This document shows positions 1 through 7,787 of a stretch of 28,976 nt of DNA, piece by piece. A program made the translations under genes and the position numbers. The stretch is from an uncultured Muribaculaceae bacterium (GTDB taxonomy: Bacteria; Bacteroidota; Bacteroidia; Bacteroidales; Muribaculaceae), in NCBI GenBank assembly GCA_910584525.1, contig CAJUAT010000035.1, positions 1 to 28,976 of the forward strand, in the 5' to 3' direction. The notes beneath the pieces were generated by a model. It worked only from the letters and a program-made list of their open reading frames with translations, had not been told where the DNA came from and did no database searches. The first letter of the stretch is position 1; the number at the start of each line of letters is the position of its first letter.

Positions 1-75
1 TTAACATTTCTAATCTTCAATTTTAACAAATGCACCGGCTTTTCGGCTTGACCCGTAAAAGGGAAAATCAAAGGT

Positions 76-1461
76 GTGGAACTGACGGGCGGCACATTTT
101 ACGAGCAATTCGGTTCGGGCTTTATACTCCGCACATATGAGGACAGGACGTTGGGTATCGACAACTCCATACTGGGAGGTCGCGTGAAGGTCAACAGCGT
201 CAAGGGATTGCGGCTCACCGCCTTGGGCGGTCTTCAGCGCGTGTATTGGGACTGGAAGCTGCAGAGCCAGGTATACGGCGCCGATGTAGAGGCCGACATT
301 CATGACTGGATACCGTCAATGAGGGCCAAGGACGCCGCCCTCACCCTGGGCGCATCCTGGGTGCTCCGACATGAAAAAGACGATGGCGACATATTCCTCG
401 ACGGTACCGACTATCGTCTGAAACTCCCCGAGGAGACTAATGCCATCGACATCCGTGGCACCTTTACCCAGGGTCCATGGTCGCTGCAGGCTGAATATGC
501 ATGGAAAGGGCAGGATCCGTCGTACGACAACGACTATACCTACAATCACGGACAGGCCGTGATGCTAACCGGCTCTTATTCCCGCAAAGGACTGAGCGCC
601 AGCCTGCAGGCCAAGCGCAGCAGCAATTTCTCCTTCCGTTCCCAACGCAAACGCAACGGTCTGCCGGCATTCATCAACTATATGCCGGCCTTTACCTACC
701 AGCATACTTACGCACTGCCGGCCCTCTTCCCCTATGCCACGCAGTACGGACCGGGCGAATGGGCCTTCAACGGCTCTTTCGGCTATACCTTTCCACGCAA
801 ATCGGCTTTGGGAGGCAGATACGGCACAAGCCTGACCCTGAATCTCAGCTACATATCCTCGCTGGTACACGAGGGCGACCCGCGGAATCCCATCAACGGA
901 GCGGTGAGGGGCACCGACGGCTACAAGTCGCCGTTCTGGAAGATGGGACATACCAACTACTGGGACTTCAACGTGCAGCTTGAGAAGCGGCTGTCAAAGC
1001 CTGTGACGCTGCACTTCATGTACATGAACCAGCGCTACAACCGACAGGCCTTGGAGAACGAAGGCGGCAACATATACAACAACATCTTCGTGGCCGACGC
1101 CAAATGGCGCATCAACCGCAAGTTCACACTGCGCGGAGAAGTGCAATACATGCTGTCGCACGAGGACAGCGCCGAACGCGATTTCATGGATGCCCACCCC
1201 GAAAGGGACCGTTGCGACTGGTTCTATGCCCTGGCGGAATTTTCGTGGACGCCTTACCTGATGTTCTCGGTATCCGACATGATCAATACCGGCGGCACGG
1301 GCAACCACTATTACATGTTCGGCATCACGGGCAACTACCGCAACAACCGGCTGATGCTCAGCTACGGACGCACTCGCGAGGGTTTCAACTGCTCGGGAGG
1401 CATGTGCCGGTATGTTCCGGCAATGAAAGGTTTCCAGATAAATTACACCTATAATTTCTGA
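76..1461 (+). CDS. DUF6029-family outer-membrane barrel protein, 5' end missing or disrupted
   Basis: The visible 461 residues match the C-terminal part of the DUF6029 family, Bacteroidota outer-membrane proteins of unknown function. The family signature FYEQFGSG-ILRTYEDR-LGIDNS lies at residues 8-32, followed by alternating aromatic and polar strands and a terminal QINYTYNF strand typical of barrel insertion. Family members are usually well over 500 residues and carry a signal peptide, so the N-terminal part is absent. The frame continues left of position 76 but meets a TGA at 49-51. The residues just after that stop (PVKGKIKGVELTGG) still look like family sequence, so the GTG at 76 is only the first possible start in the open part and is unlikely to be the true one. 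The next gene starts 5 nt after the stop, so the two are probably co-transcribed. The family call is firm. Whether the gene is intact outside the window is unknown. Confidence 0.8.
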   Translation: MELTGGTFYEQFGSGFILRTYEDRTLGIDNSILGGRVKVNSVKGLRLTALGGLQRVYWDWKLQSQVYGADVEADIHDWIPSMRAKDAALTLGASWVLRHEKDDGDIFLDGTDYRLKLPEETNAIDIRGTFTQGPWSLQAEYAWKGQDPSYDNDYTYNHGQAVMLTGSYSRKGLSASLQAKRSSNFSFRSQRKRNGLPAFINYMPAFTYQHTYALPALFPYATQYGPGEWAFNGSFGYTFPRKSALGGRYGTSLTLNLSYISSLVHEGDPRNPINGAVRGTDGYKSPFWKMGHTNYWDFNVQLEKRLSKPVTLHFMYMNQRYNRQALENEGGNIYNNIFVADAKWRINRKFTLRGEVQYMLSHEDSAERDFMDAHPERDRCDWFYALAEFSWTPYLMFSVSDMINTGGTGNHYYMFGITGNYRNNRLMLSYGRTREGFNCSGGMCRYVPAMKGFQINYTYNF

Positions 1462-1466
1462 CGGCC

Positions 1467-2300
1467 ATGGCAATTGACATAAATAAAATCCTCCATACAG
1501 CGGCGGCCTCAGGGCTGCTGATGCTCAGCGCCATATCGTGCGATGTGGCACCCGACGAACGCTTCGTCTACGAAGAGCCTGTGACCAGACAACGCACGGT
1601 GTTGCTGATGGATTTCACGGGGCAGAAATGCGTGAACTGTCCGGAAGCACACGAAGTGATGCAGCAGCTTGTTCAGCAGTATGGCGACACGGCACTTATC
1701 ACGGTAAGCATCCATGCCGGTGCACTGGCCACATCGGTAGACCGCACCAACTTCGAGCGCAACAACATAGGGCTGATGATAGCAGAAGGGGATGCCATGA
1801 ACAATGCCTTTGGCATCAACACGTGGCCCATGGGAGTCGTTGACCGCATCAACGCGCCGGGTGCCGGCATGCTGGTACCCGAATGGGCCGGAGCCGTCAG
1901 GGATGCCGTTGGCAAACCGGCCGACGTGCACATAGCAGCCGACGCTTCCCTCAAAGACAACGTGATAAGTGTCGACACCCGTGTCACCTCCACTGCCGAC
2001 AGAGATCTCAGTCTGCAGGTATGGGTTCTGGAAGACAGTATAAAGGCCCGGCAGGAAACGAAACAGGGCCGCGTGGATGATTATATCCACAACAATGTGC
2101 TCCGTTACGTGGCCTATGATGTTAAAGAAGGATTCCCTATCACCCTCGAAAAGGGAGTGGAAAACCACAATACCTGCGACATCACCGTAAAAAACACCGA
2201 CAAGGAACGCTGGAATACCTCCAATCTGTCGGTGGTGTGCTTCGCCTTCCGTGGAACGGACATATGCAATGCAGTGAAAACCAAAATAAAACCTCAATGA
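1467..2300 (+). CDS. Omp28-related lipoprotein with thioredoxin-like CxxC
   Basis: This 277-residue protein has an N-terminal hydrophobic segment ending in SAISC (Cys25), consistent with a lipoprotein signal, so it is probably anchored in the outer membrane. After that comes VLLMDFTGQKCVNCPEAHE, the thioredoxin-like start seen in Omp28-related proteins, with the CxxC pair at Cys55 and Cys58. The segment INTWPMGVVDR supplies the usual cis-proline-type loop of such folds. It lies 5 nt after the DUF6029 gene and 1 nt before the next gene, so it sits inside one operon. There is no sorting domain at the C-terminus. From the family, a role on the cell surface is likely; redox activity is inferred from CxxC only. 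Confidence 0.8.
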   Translation: MAIDINKILHTAAASGLLMLSAISCDVAPDERFVYEEPVTRQRTVLLMDFTGQKCVNCPEAHEVMQQLVQQYGDTALITVSIHAGALATSVDRTNFERNNIGLMIAEGDAMNNAFGINTWPMGVVDRINAPGAGMLVPEWAGAVRDAVGKPADVHIAADASLKDNVISVDTRVTSTADRDLSLQVWVLEDSIKARQETKQGRVDDYIHNNVLRYVAYDVKEGFPITLEKGVENHNTCDITVKNTDKERWNTSNLSVVCFAFRGTDICNAVKTKIKPQ

Positions 2301-2301
2301 T

Positions 2302-2997
2302 ATGAAGAAAACTCTACTCATTTTAAGTGCATTAGCGGCCAGCATGGCCGCCAATGCCGAACTCAACCTCTACATGGGAAGCCAGGAGTTGGTTGCGTCG
2401 CAGCAATACTGGTTCAATGACATGACAGTCAACGACGAGGGCAACTATGTGGAAGTGAAGATAGACCCGAAGCTTTCGGTCAGAGCCGACAAGCTGACAT
2501 TTGACGTTCAGGTCACGGCCGAGTGCACAAGCGGTCAGCAGATACAGATGTGCTGTGGCGGAGCCTGCGAAAAGAACACAAAAGTGGTGAAAAGCGGTCT
2601 GAAGGTAGATGCCAACGGCAGCCTGAATCTCGATTTCGAGTTTACCGGTGAGTTCGACAACGCCTCACAGATACCCGAAGGGATCACCACCGACATCACG
2701 ATAGAGGAACTGGGCGTGCCCGAGTCGAAAAAGACCTATACGCTGATACTCAACGACAAGCAGGGCGGTATGGAGATTGTCGCCGCCGACAACAACGTCA
2801 CCTTCGGCGGCAAGACACTCAACTATAACGTGTCAGGACCGTCATCGCTGACTATCTGCGCCTGCGACGGCAGTGCGGCCCTCTCCACAGAAATCAACGG
2901 CAACGGCTCCGTGGACCTTTCCAATATGCAGCGGGGCATCTATATCTACCGCATCGCCGGAAGCGCCGATGCCGCCGGCAAAGTTTATATCAAATAA
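2302..2997 (+). CDS. Secreted protein of unknown function with sorting-domain-like C-terminus
   Basis: The 231-residue product begins with a clear Sec signal (MKKTLLILSALAASMAANA). The middle is beta-rich with a cysteine cluster, QMCCGGACEK, near residues 90-99. The last 75 residues resemble type IX secretion (type A) C-terminal domains: a strand-rich stretch ending RGIYIYRIAGSADAAGKVYIK-like, with the typical GIY-YRI motif. It follows the Omp28 lipoprotein gene by 1 nt, so translation is probably coupled. I do not recognise a catalytic domain. A surface or secreted partner of the neighbouring CxxC proteins is possible, and the Cys cluster would fit that, but this is inference. Confidence 0.7.
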   Translation: MKKTLLILSALAASMAANAELNLYMGSQELVASQQYWFNDMTVNDEGNYVEVKIDPKLSVRADKLTFDVQVTAECTSGQQIQMCCGGACEKNTKVVKSGLKVDANGSLNLDFEFTGEFDNASQIPEGITTDITIEELGVPESKKTYTLILNDKQGGMEIVAADNNVTFGGKTLNYNVSGPSSLTICACDGSAALSTEINGNGSVDLSNMQRGIYIYRIAGSADAAGKVYIK

Positions 2998-3000
2998 TCC

Positions 3001-3060
3001 CGATTAATCAAGATTAATCCCGATTTATCTCGATTAATCCCGATTTATCTTGATTAATCC
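3001..3060. repeat. Six degenerate 10-bp tandem units
   Basis: The gap between the 231-residue protein and the large Omp28-like gene consists almost wholly of 10-bp units: CGATTAATCA, AGATTAATCC, CGATTTATCT, CGATTAATCC, CGATTTATCT, TGATTAATCC. Units alternate ATTAATC and ATTTATC, giving a partial 20-bp period. The function is unknown. It lies in the leader of the downstream gene. Confidence 0.85.
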
Positions 3061-3076
3061 CGAAAAACAAACGATC

Positions 3077-5002
3077 ATGAAAAAAAGATTACTCATCATT
3101 ATGGCGGGACTGCTTGCTCTGGGGAACCTGGGCATGGAAGCAAAAGTTCGGCGGCAAGCCGTCAGTGACAACAGTAAGGAAGCTTACAGCGGAATCGCCA
3201 TGCAGGCCACACAGGAGGGTGCCACACGTGCCGGCGACGAGTGCGTCTATGGATATTCGCTGGATCCTTACACCGCTTATAAATTCAACGAAGTCAAGAA
3301 AGGCGTCTACGTATACTTTGCCACGGAGTTCCAGCCCTCGGATCTTGCGCTGTTCAAAGGTTCCAAGATAGCTGGCCTGAACGTTTACGGCGGCATCAAC
3401 ACCCAGTACAACAAGAACCCCAATAAAGATATAACCGTATTCCTGACCTACGACCTCAAAGCCGAACCTTTCTATAAGGAGGACGTCACGATATCCACGG
3501 TGGCATTCGGCAAGAACCGTGTAGACCTCACGACACCGCAGGATTTCGATCCCACGAAGCCGCTGTACATGGGTTACTACTTCAAGGCCACCAACCTCAC
3601 ACAGTACTGTATGGTGGTAGACGGATATCCCACTACAGGGAATACTGCCATGTTGGCTTTCGGCACTGGCGAGAAAGTGCCCCAGACATGGAAAAACCAG
3701 GCTCCCGAAGGCGGGTCGCTATGTTTTGCCGCCATCTTCAAAGGTAACAACCTACCCGCCAATATGGCACAGGTTTGCGCCGGCGAGACGGAGGTATGCT
3801 ACCTTCCCGGCCAGCAGGCCGAATATGACCTGATAATCCGCAATATCGGCACATCGCCGCTGACAACGGCCAAGCTGAAACTCGACGTAACCGGTGAAGA
3901 AGTCTATACAGAGACACTGAGCGAGAAAGGACTGGCGTCAGGTACCGCCATAGAGCACACCATAACGGCACCGGCATTCAAGAATCCGGGTCAGAAAACG
4001 GTTACCGTAACCATTCCGGAAGTCAACGGCAATGCGAATGCTTTTGACAGCAATCTCGTTCTGGAGACAGTATGCAGCGACCAGACATGGGCACGCAAGG
4101 CCGTTGTAGAGGAAGGCACCGGCACATGGTGTCAATGGTGTCCGGCAGGCATAGTGATTCTCGACTACTGCAAGGAGAAATATCCCGACGACATATACCG
4201 CATAGCGGCCCATGCCAGCGACATAATGCAGGTTAATTCCTATGTGCCATGGCTCAGAGAGTTCGCCGGTTCGGTACCGTCGGCCATAATGAACAGATCC
4301 TACGAACTTTCTCCCCAGCCCCAGAATCCCACCATGCTCACCGATATCGACGACTACATGAAGTACATAAGGGAACATCCCATATATCTCGCCACCGAAA
4401 TTCGTGGTATTGAATATGTTCCCAATGATACCGTGAGTGTGGACACCTACACCACCTTCGGCGTAGACCTCACGCGCGGCTACAGCGTATCGGCCGCAGT
4501 GGTTGAAGACGGGATGGGTCCCTACAACCAGGCCAACGCCTATTCTTCAGGAGCCTATGGCGAGATGGGCGGCTGGGAGAAAAAGGGCGGGTCCGTAGAA
4601 CATATCTACGACGATGTGGCCCGCTATCTCAACGCTTATCCCACAGTAAACAACCTCCCCGCCTCCATCGAGAAAGGGAAACCGATACAGGTGAAGATTC
4701 CTGTCAGCGTGGCAGAAGTTACAAACAAAAACTTCCGCATCATCGTTATGGTGACAGATGACAAGACCGGGGAGATACTTACGGCAGCCCAGGGCTCGTT
4801 CGAGAAATCGGGAGTTGAAGACATCGTGATAAACAACTCCGAAACGGGTATCAGCGTCAACGGCCGCATGATAGAGATTACGGGCGAAGGCTCCATCTAT
4901 ACGCTTTCGGGCATAAAGGTAGCCGACGGATCGTCAGAGGTAGCGGCAGGCATCTATGTGGTACGTGCCGGCAGCAAGACCGTCAAGGTGGCTGTAAGAT
5001 AA
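3077..5002 (+). CDS. Large Omp28-related secreted protein with CxxC and sorting-domain-like tail
   Basis: I start this at the ATG of MKKRLLIIMAGLLALG, which begins a typical Sec signal; an upstream in-frame start would add nine non-signal residues lying in a repeat tract. The product is 641 residues. The N-terminal third resembles the beta-sandwich repeats seen ahead of Omp28-like domains. Near residue 350 comes VVEEGTGTWCQWCPAG, a thioredoxin-like motif with Cys352 and Cys355, followed by an AAHASD motif. The C-terminus (SIYTLSGIKVADG, then AAGIYVVRAGSKTVKVAVR) is a type A sorting-domain-like tail. It is the last gene of the envelope operon. Secretion to the surface is likely. A thiol-disulfide role is suggested by the CxxC but not shown. 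Confidence 0.8.
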   Translation: MKKRLLIIMAGLLALGNLGMEAKVRRQAVSDNSKEAYSGIAMQATQEGATRAGDECVYGYSLDPYTAYKFNEVKKGVYVYFATEFQPSDLALFKGSKIAGLNVYGGINTQYNKNPNKDITVFLTYDLKAEPFYKEDVTISTVAFGKNRVDLTTPQDFDPTKPLYMGYYFKATNLTQYCMVVDGYPTTGNTAMLAFGTGEKVPQTWKNQAPEGGSLCFAAIFKGNNLPANMAQVCAGETEVCYLPGQQAEYDLIIRNIGTSPLTTAKLKLDVTGEEVYTETLSEKGLASGTAIEHTITAPAFKNPGQKTVTVTIPEVNGNANAFDSNLVLETVCSDQTWARKAVVEEGTGTWCQWCPAGIVILDYCKEKYPDDIYRIAAHASDIMQVNSYVPWLREFAGSVPSAIMNRSYELSPQPQNPTMLTDIDDYMKYIREHPIYLATEIRGIEYVPNDTVSVDTYTTFGVDLTRGYSVSAAVVEDGMGPYNQANAYSSGAYGEMGGWEKKGGSVEHIYDDVARYLNAYPTVNNLPASIEKGKPIQVKIPVSVAEVTNKNFRIIVMVTDDKTGEILTAAQGSFEKSGVEDIVINNSETGISVNGRMIEITGEGSIYTLSGIKVADGSSEVAAGIYVVRAGSKTVKVAVR

Positions 5003-5018
5003 AGACTGTTTTACAACA

Positions 5019-5034
5019 TTAGAGCGCGCTCTAA
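5019..5034. repeat. 16-bp perfect palindrome TTAGAGCGCGCTCTAA
   Basis: A perfect palindrome lies 17 nt after the Omp28-like gene stop. An 11-nt half recurs at 20232-20242 (CGCGCTCTAAA) and another at 28813-28823 (TTAGAGCGCGC), both also outside genes. It may be a protein-binding site or a scattered intergenic element. No T-run follows, so it is not a standard terminator. Confidence 0.7.
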
Positions 5035-5038
5035 ATAA

Positions 5039-5066
5039 GGACAGACTTCCGTGAGGGGGTCTGCCC
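5039..5066 (+). promoter_or_regulatory. Possible leader hairpin before the NSS transporter gene
   Basis: GGACAGAC (5039-5046) can pair with GTCTGCCC (5059-5066) with one mismatch, leaving a 12-nt loop. The hairpin ends 20 nt before the transporter start, ahead of a purine-rich AAAAGGAAAA stretch. It could be a leader structure. No riboswitch class is recognised. Confidence 0.3.
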
Positions 5067-5086
5067 TGCAATAAAAGGAAAATTTC

Positions 5087-6409
5087 ATGGCGGAGAAGAG
5101 AGCACAGTTCGGGACACGACTTGGAGTGATAGCGGCCACGGTAGGATCAGCCGTAGGTCTGGGCAATATATGGCGTTTTCCCTACGAATGCGGCACAGGA
5201 GGCGGGGGTGCCTTTCTGGCGGTATACATCCTGTTCGTATTCCTGATAGGCGTTCCGTGCATATGCGCGGAGTTCAGTCTGGGACGCAGCAGCCGGCGTG
5301 GAATGCCGGGAGCCTTCCGCATATCGGGAGCACGAAAGCAGTGGGGATTCCTGGGATACGCAGCCATTCTGGCTGCATTCATGATTCTTGCCTTCTACGC
5401 CGTGGTGGCTGGTTGGACGCTCGAATATATCATCGATTCGGCAACCGGTCTATTCCGCGACACTCCCAACAGCGACCGCCATGCCCAGTTCACCGGCTTC
5501 ATAAGCGGCTGGAAAGCGGTGCTGTGGACCATTGTGTTTCTCGTCATCAACGGACTGGTAATGATAGGAGGTGTCGAGAAAGGGATAGAGCGCGTAAGCA
5601 ACATACTCATGCCTATCCTGTTCCTCATCCTCATAGTATTCTGTATCAATTCGCTGACTATGGAAGGGGCTTCCGAAGGTCTGTATTTTCTGTTCCATCC
5701 CGATATCAGCAAGCTTACACCCGACGTGGTGCTCGGGGCCTTGGGACAGGCCTTCTTCTCCCTGTCGCTGGGCATGGGATGCCTTGTGACATATTCCAGT
5801 TATTTCGCCGACGACACCCCGCTTATAAAGACATCGATGCAGATAGCGGCCCTCGACACCCTTGTGGCCGTGCTTGCCGGAGTGATAATCTTCCCGGCGG
5901 TGTTCAGCTTCGGCATGACGCCCGACCAGGGACCGACGCTGGTGTTCGAAGTGCTCCCCAACATATTCCATTCCATGCCCGGCGGCAGCTTCTGGAGCTT
6001 CCTCTTCTTCCTGCTGCTTGCCCTGGCATCGCTCACCTCAATCATCTCGGTAAGCGAGATCATAGTGGCTTTCCTTGTTGACGAGTTCAGGATGGGACGC
6101 CTCAAGGCCACCATGATAATCACATGCATATCGCTGGTGACAGGCACGCTATGCTCCCTTTCGTTCGGCCCGTTGAAGAGCCTTAACCTTTTCAACATCT
6201 TCGACTTCACGTCGAGCAACATCCTCATGCCCCTCGGCGGTCTGGGTGTATGCGCCTTTGTAGGCTGGCAGATGCGCCGCTCCGACTTCACCGCCCAGAT
6301 GAAGATGAATTCCAAGGTTCCCGCCTTCATATTCGACTACATCTCGATAGGCATAAAATACGTGGCGCCGGCCGCCATCCTCATAATATTCATAGCCGGC
6401 CTGTTTTAG
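5087..6409 (+). CDS. Sodium-dependent transporter, NSS (SNF) family
   Basis: This 440-residue polytopic membrane protein belongs to the neurotransmitter:sodium symporter family (LeuT/MhsT type), which uses the sodium gradient to import amino acids. The first helix carries the family signature: GTRLGVIAATVGSAVGLGNIWRFPY at residues 9-33, the part unwound around substrate and sodium in LeuT. A second conserved stretch, LGQAFFSLSLGMGCLVTYSSYF, matches helix 6. The length fits bacterial members with about 11 helices. The substrate cannot be read from sequence. The next gene is an L-serine dehydratase, so a small neutral amino acid such as serine is a reasonable guess. The gene follows a palindrome and hairpin, and no TAnnTTTG promoter is evident in the gap. 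Confidence 0.93.
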   Translation: MAEKRAQFGTRLGVIAATVGSAVGLGNIWRFPYECGTGGGGAFLAVYILFVFLIGVPCICAEFSLGRSSRRGMPGAFRISGARKQWGFLGYAAILAAFMILAFYAVVAGWTLEYIIDSATGLFRDTPNSDRHAQFTGFISGWKAVLWTIVFLVINGLVMIGGVEKGIERVSNILMPILFLILIVFCINSLTMEGASEGLYFLFHPDISKLTPDVVLGALGQAFFSLSLGMGCLVTYSSYFADDTPLIKTSMQIAALDTLVAVLAGVIIFPAVFSFGMTPDQGPTLVFEVLPNIFHSMPGGSFWSFLFFLLLALASLTSIISVSEIIVAFLVDEFRMGRLKATMIITCISLVTGTLCSLSFGPLKSLNLFNIFDFTSSNILMPLGGLGVCAFVGWQMRRSDFTAQMKMNSKVPAFIFDYISIGIKYVAPAAILIIFIAGLF

Positions 6410-6423
6410 GCTCTGTTCCTTAA
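6408..6423 (+). repeat. 16-nt direct repeat AGGCTCTGTTCCTTAA, copy 1
   Basis: This exact 16-nt sequence overlaps the transporter stop codon and recurs in the same orientation at 28924-28939. Chance recurrence in 29 kb is very unlikely. It may be a remnant of a mobile-element end or an intergenic element; no transposase is present. Confidence 0.65.
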
Positions 6424-6435
6424 TGCCTACCCATT

Positions 6436-6508
6436 CACGTAAATCACATCCCTCACATAAGTCACATTCATCACATAAATCACATCTCCCTCACATAAAT
6501 CCCTTCAT
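6436..6508 (+). repeat. Four degenerate 17-20 bp units forming the sdaA leader
   Basis: Units of the form CACATAAATCACATCCCT lie end to end at 6436-6453, 6454-6471, 6472-6491 and 6492-6508, the last touching the ATG. The + strand is nearly free of G, so the leader RNA should be unstructured. The core CACATAAATCACATC occurs again, exactly, at 7730-7744 before the next gene. Confidence 0.85.
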
Positions 6509-7717
6509 ATGAAATCAATCAAAGAGCTATATAACATCGGCATAGGCCCATCGTCAAGCCACACGATGGGTCCACAGCGAATCACCAAGGCCTTCCTTAG
6601 CCGGCAGACCACCGACGCAGCCCGCTACGAGGTGAAGCTATACGGCAGTCTCGCAGCCACAGGCAAAGGCCACATGACCGACATGGCCATAATCGACGAG
6701 TTCAAGAACGCCGGCAAGGAAGTGGAGATAGTATGGCTTCCGGAAACCGTACTACCCTTCCACCCCAACGCCATGGACCTCACGGCCTATGGTGCCTCGG
6801 GCGAAGTATTGTCGCATATGCGTGCCTACAGCGTGGGAGGCGCCGCGATACATATCGAGGGCGACAGCGACGAGCATGTGTCACCGGAGATTTACAAGCT
6901 CAACTCCATGAGCGAAATCAAGGAATATTGCGAAAAGACGGGGCGTTGCTATTGGGAATATGTAGAGGAAAGCGAAGGGCCGGAGATATGGGACCACCTC
7001 AGAGAGGTATGGGGAGTAATGCGCAGGTCGGTAGAGCGCGGTCTGTCGAAAGAGGGACGTCTTCCTGGGCCGCTGAATCTACGCAGGAAGGCTGCGCAGT
7101 ACCATGTCAAGGCCGAAGGCTACCGCGACAATCTGCGGAGTCGCGGACTGACATTCGCCTATGCGCTGGCAGTCAGCGAGGAGAATGCCTCGGGCGGCGA
7201 GATAGTCACGGCTCCCACATGCGGCAGCTCGGGAGTGATGCCCGGTGTGCTTTATCATATATGGAAAAGCCGCAATGTTCCGGAGTCGCGGATGTTAAGA
7301 GCACTTGCCACGGCAGGCCTCATAGGGAATATCGTCAAGCAGAACGCCTCGATATCTGGAGCGGAGGTAGGATGTCAGGGAGAGGTTGGTGTGGCGTGTG
7401 CCATGGCAGCCGCAGCGGCTTGCCAGCTCTTCGGAGGTTCGCCGGCCCAGATTGAATATGCGGCGGAGATGGGTCTTGAACATCATCTGGGCATGACCTG
7501 CGACCCGGTATGCGGACTCGTGCAGATACCCTGCATAGAGCGCAACGCTTACGCCGCCGCCCGTGCCCTCGACGCAAACATCTACGCCTCCTTCTCCGAC
7601 GGAGGCCACCGCGTGAGCTTCGACAAGCTGGTGAAGGTGATGAAAGAGACAGGCCACGACCTCCCCAGCCTTTATAAGGAGACCGCCGAAGGTGGCCTCG
7701 CAAAAGCCTCCATCTGA
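6509..7717 (+). CDS. sdaA: L-serine ammonia-lyase (serine dehydratase), single-chain iron-sulfur type
   Basis: This cytosolic enzyme deaminates L-serine to pyruvate and ammonia using a [4Fe-4S] cluster. The 402 residues hold both parts of the family in one chain: the beta domain first (GIGPSSSHTMGPQR, residues 11-24), then the alpha domain (TAPTCGSSGVMPG, residues 234-246; HHLGMTCDPVCGLVQIPCIERN near 325-346). Cys289, Cys331 and Cys342 have the 42- and 11-residue spacing of the three cluster ligands known from the Legionella enzyme. The C-terminus is LAKASI, so the C-terminal cysteine that acts as fourth ligand in that structure is absent. The gene follows an NSS transporter and precedes a C_GCAxxG_C_C protein, which suggests an amino-acid uptake and catabolism operon. 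Confidence 0.95.
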   Translation: MKSIKELYNIGIGPSSSHTMGPQRITKAFLSRQTTDAARYEVKLYGSLAATGKGHMTDMAIIDEFKNAGKEVEIVWLPETVLPFHPNAMDLTAYGASGEVLSHMRAYSVGGAAIHIEGDSDEHVSPEIYKLNSMSEIKEYCEKTGRCYWEYVEESEGPEIWDHLREVWGVMRRSVERGLSKEGRLPGPLNLRRKAAQYHVKAEGYRDNLRSRGLTFAYALAVSEENASGGEIVTAPTCGSSGVMPGVLYHIWKSRNVPESRMLRALATAGLIGNIVKQNASISGAEVGCQGEVGVACAMAAAAACQLFGGSPAQIEYAAEMGLEHHLGMTCDPVCGLVQIPCIERNAYAAARALDANIYASFSDGGHRVSFDKLVKVMKETGHDLPSLYKETAEGGLAKASI

Positions 7718-7720
7718 CCC

Positions 7721-7777
7721 CACATAAGACACATAAATCACATCCGTTACATAAGTCACATAAACCACATCCCCCAC
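7721..7777 (+). repeat. CACATAA/CACATCC degenerate repeat in leader of the C_GCAxxG_C_C gene
   Basis: The 70-nt gap between sdaA and the next gene is built from CACATAAGA, CACATAAATCACATCC and ACATAAGTCACATAAACCACATCC variants. It shares the exact 15-mer CACATAAATCACATC with the sdaA leader. The + strand again has very few G residues up to the ATG at 7788. Confidence 0.8.
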
Positions 7778-7787
7778 AAAAAACACA

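Noticed and set aside
49..51. TGA read through as selenocysteine or tryptophan
   Set aside because: Other genes here end at TGA, no insertion element is seen after it, and the residue is not a cysteine position in the family.
1509..2366. A 285-residue reverse-strand frame opposite the Omp28-like lipoprotein
   Set aside because: The forward strand has a signal, a lipobox and CxxC and fits the operon; the reverse product shows no family features.
6436..7777. CACATAAATCACATC repeats considered as a CRISPR array
   Set aside because: Units are contiguous, degenerate and shorter than CRISPR repeats, with no unique spacers and no cas genes nearby.
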